A stretch of DNA of 6,456 nt from CAMDMI01 sp044379485 (lineage in GTDB: Bacteria > Bacteroidota > Bacteroidia > Cytophagales > Flexibacteraceae), in contig JBIPOE010000127.1 in the NCBI GenBank assembly GCA_044379485.1, positions 1 through 6,456 of the forward strand, read 5' to 3'. Shown here in pieces: positions 6,183 through 6,456 of this stretch (the stretch's first letter is position 1; each line of letters opens with the position of its first letter). The translations under genes were made by a program, and so were the position numbers. The notes under the pieces are model-generated. The model had not been told where the DNA came from. It searched no databases and saw nothing but the letters and a program-made list of their open reading frames with translations.

Positions 6183-6202
6183 TTTGAGGTCAATTTTGAG
6201 GT
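6183..6202 (+). repeat. Direct repeat TTTGAGGT x2 at the presumed IS21-type left end
   Basis: TTTGAGGT occurs at 6183-6190 and again at 6195-6202, a 12-base period, 18 bases before the istA start. IS21-family ends carry repeated short motifs thought to be transposase-binding sites, which these could be. The left boundary may be the TG at 6180-6181, but this window alone does not fix it. Confidence 0.4.
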
Positions 6203-6219
6203 TGTAAAACCTTAAAAAA

Positions 6220-6456
6220 ATGGCTAATCAAATTCTGTCTATGAACAAGCTAAAAGAAGTTCTTCGGTATCATATCGAGGGCAAGTCAAAAAGAGAGATC
6301 AGTAAGCGAACTGAGTTGTCCCGCAATACGGGTTGAGAAGTACTTATTGGTATTTGCATCTCATCCATTAACTTTTAAGGAACTACTGAATCTGAGTGAT
6401 TCGGAGCTTCATTCCATTGTAATCCAAGCTGTTGAGGTCAAGCAACACTCCATTTT
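6220..6456 (+). pseudogene. istA: IS21-family transposase IstA, N-terminal part, frameshifted and cut by the window edge
   Basis: From the ATG at 6220-6222 the protein reads MANQILSMNKLKEVLRYHIE, then GKSKREISKRTELSRNT, the N-terminal helix-turn-helix typical of Bacteroidota IS21 IstA. It then meets a TGA at 6334-6336 after 38 codons. Removing one G from the GGG run at 6330-6332 restores the expected continuation, VEKYLLVFASHPLTFKELL followed by LSDSELHSIV, which stays open to the window end in the shifted frame. The last residues (IQAVEVKQHSI) no longer look like the family, so further damage may follow. The DDE catalytic core and istB would be to the right. A sequencing error at the G run is an alternative to real decay. 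IS21 IstA is not known to need frameshifting at this point. Confidence 0.75.

Noticed and set aside
1..6456. A defence system, CRISPR array, toxin-antitoxin pair or prophage module
   Set aside because: No repeat-spacer pattern, nuclease, kinase, antitoxin or phage protein motif is seen in any frame; the island between the mobile elements holds metabolic, transport and surface genes.

Overview
The window looks like a piece of a Bacteroidota chromosome. The signs are a type A Por-secretion (T9SS) C-terminal domain, the remnant of a gliding-motility-type (type B) C-terminal domain, TAnnTTTG-like promoter boxes, no Shine-Dalgarno sequences, and a Bacteroidota-type arrangement of CWC plus DUF5522 cysteine domains. 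All intact genes lie on the minus strand. Mobile-element pieces bound them on both sides. All family assignments were made by eye from protein motifs; no search was run.

Left edge (1-478): the start of a minus-strand transposase-like protein runs off the window at base 1. A short plus-strand remnant of a T9SS type B sorting domain follows and ends tail-to-tail against the next gene. Region 475-1849: a two-gene operon of murQ (N-acetylmuramic acid 6-phosphate etherase, cell-wall recycling) and a conserved protein of unknown function, separated by one base. Region 1850-2160: no gene, but a 163-bp inverted-repeat element with imperfect 26-bp ends and GC-rich CCGCCTTTGG-type inner repeats. Region 2161-3294: a Na+/phosphate cotransporter-family membrane protein with two repeats and, apparently, a TTG start.

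Region 3394-4101: a secreted, probably outer-membrane beta-barrel protein of unknown role, with a good promoter box about 130 bp upstream. Region 4299-5718: two overlapping genes, a small cysteine-rich CWC/DUF5522 protein followed by a T9SS-exported cell-surface protein. Region 5719-6039: no gene, but two TACCTTTG promoter boxes facing each other, then what looks like the left end of an ISL3-type insertion sequence.

Right edge (5994-6456): the first 44 codons of an ISL3-type transposase are cut off, and the start of an IS21-type istA follows immediately, itself broken by a one-base frameshift. I found no defence system, CRISPR array, tRNA or rRNA. The least explained items are the conserved partner of murQ, the CWC/DUF5522-surface protein pair, and the inverted-repeat element.
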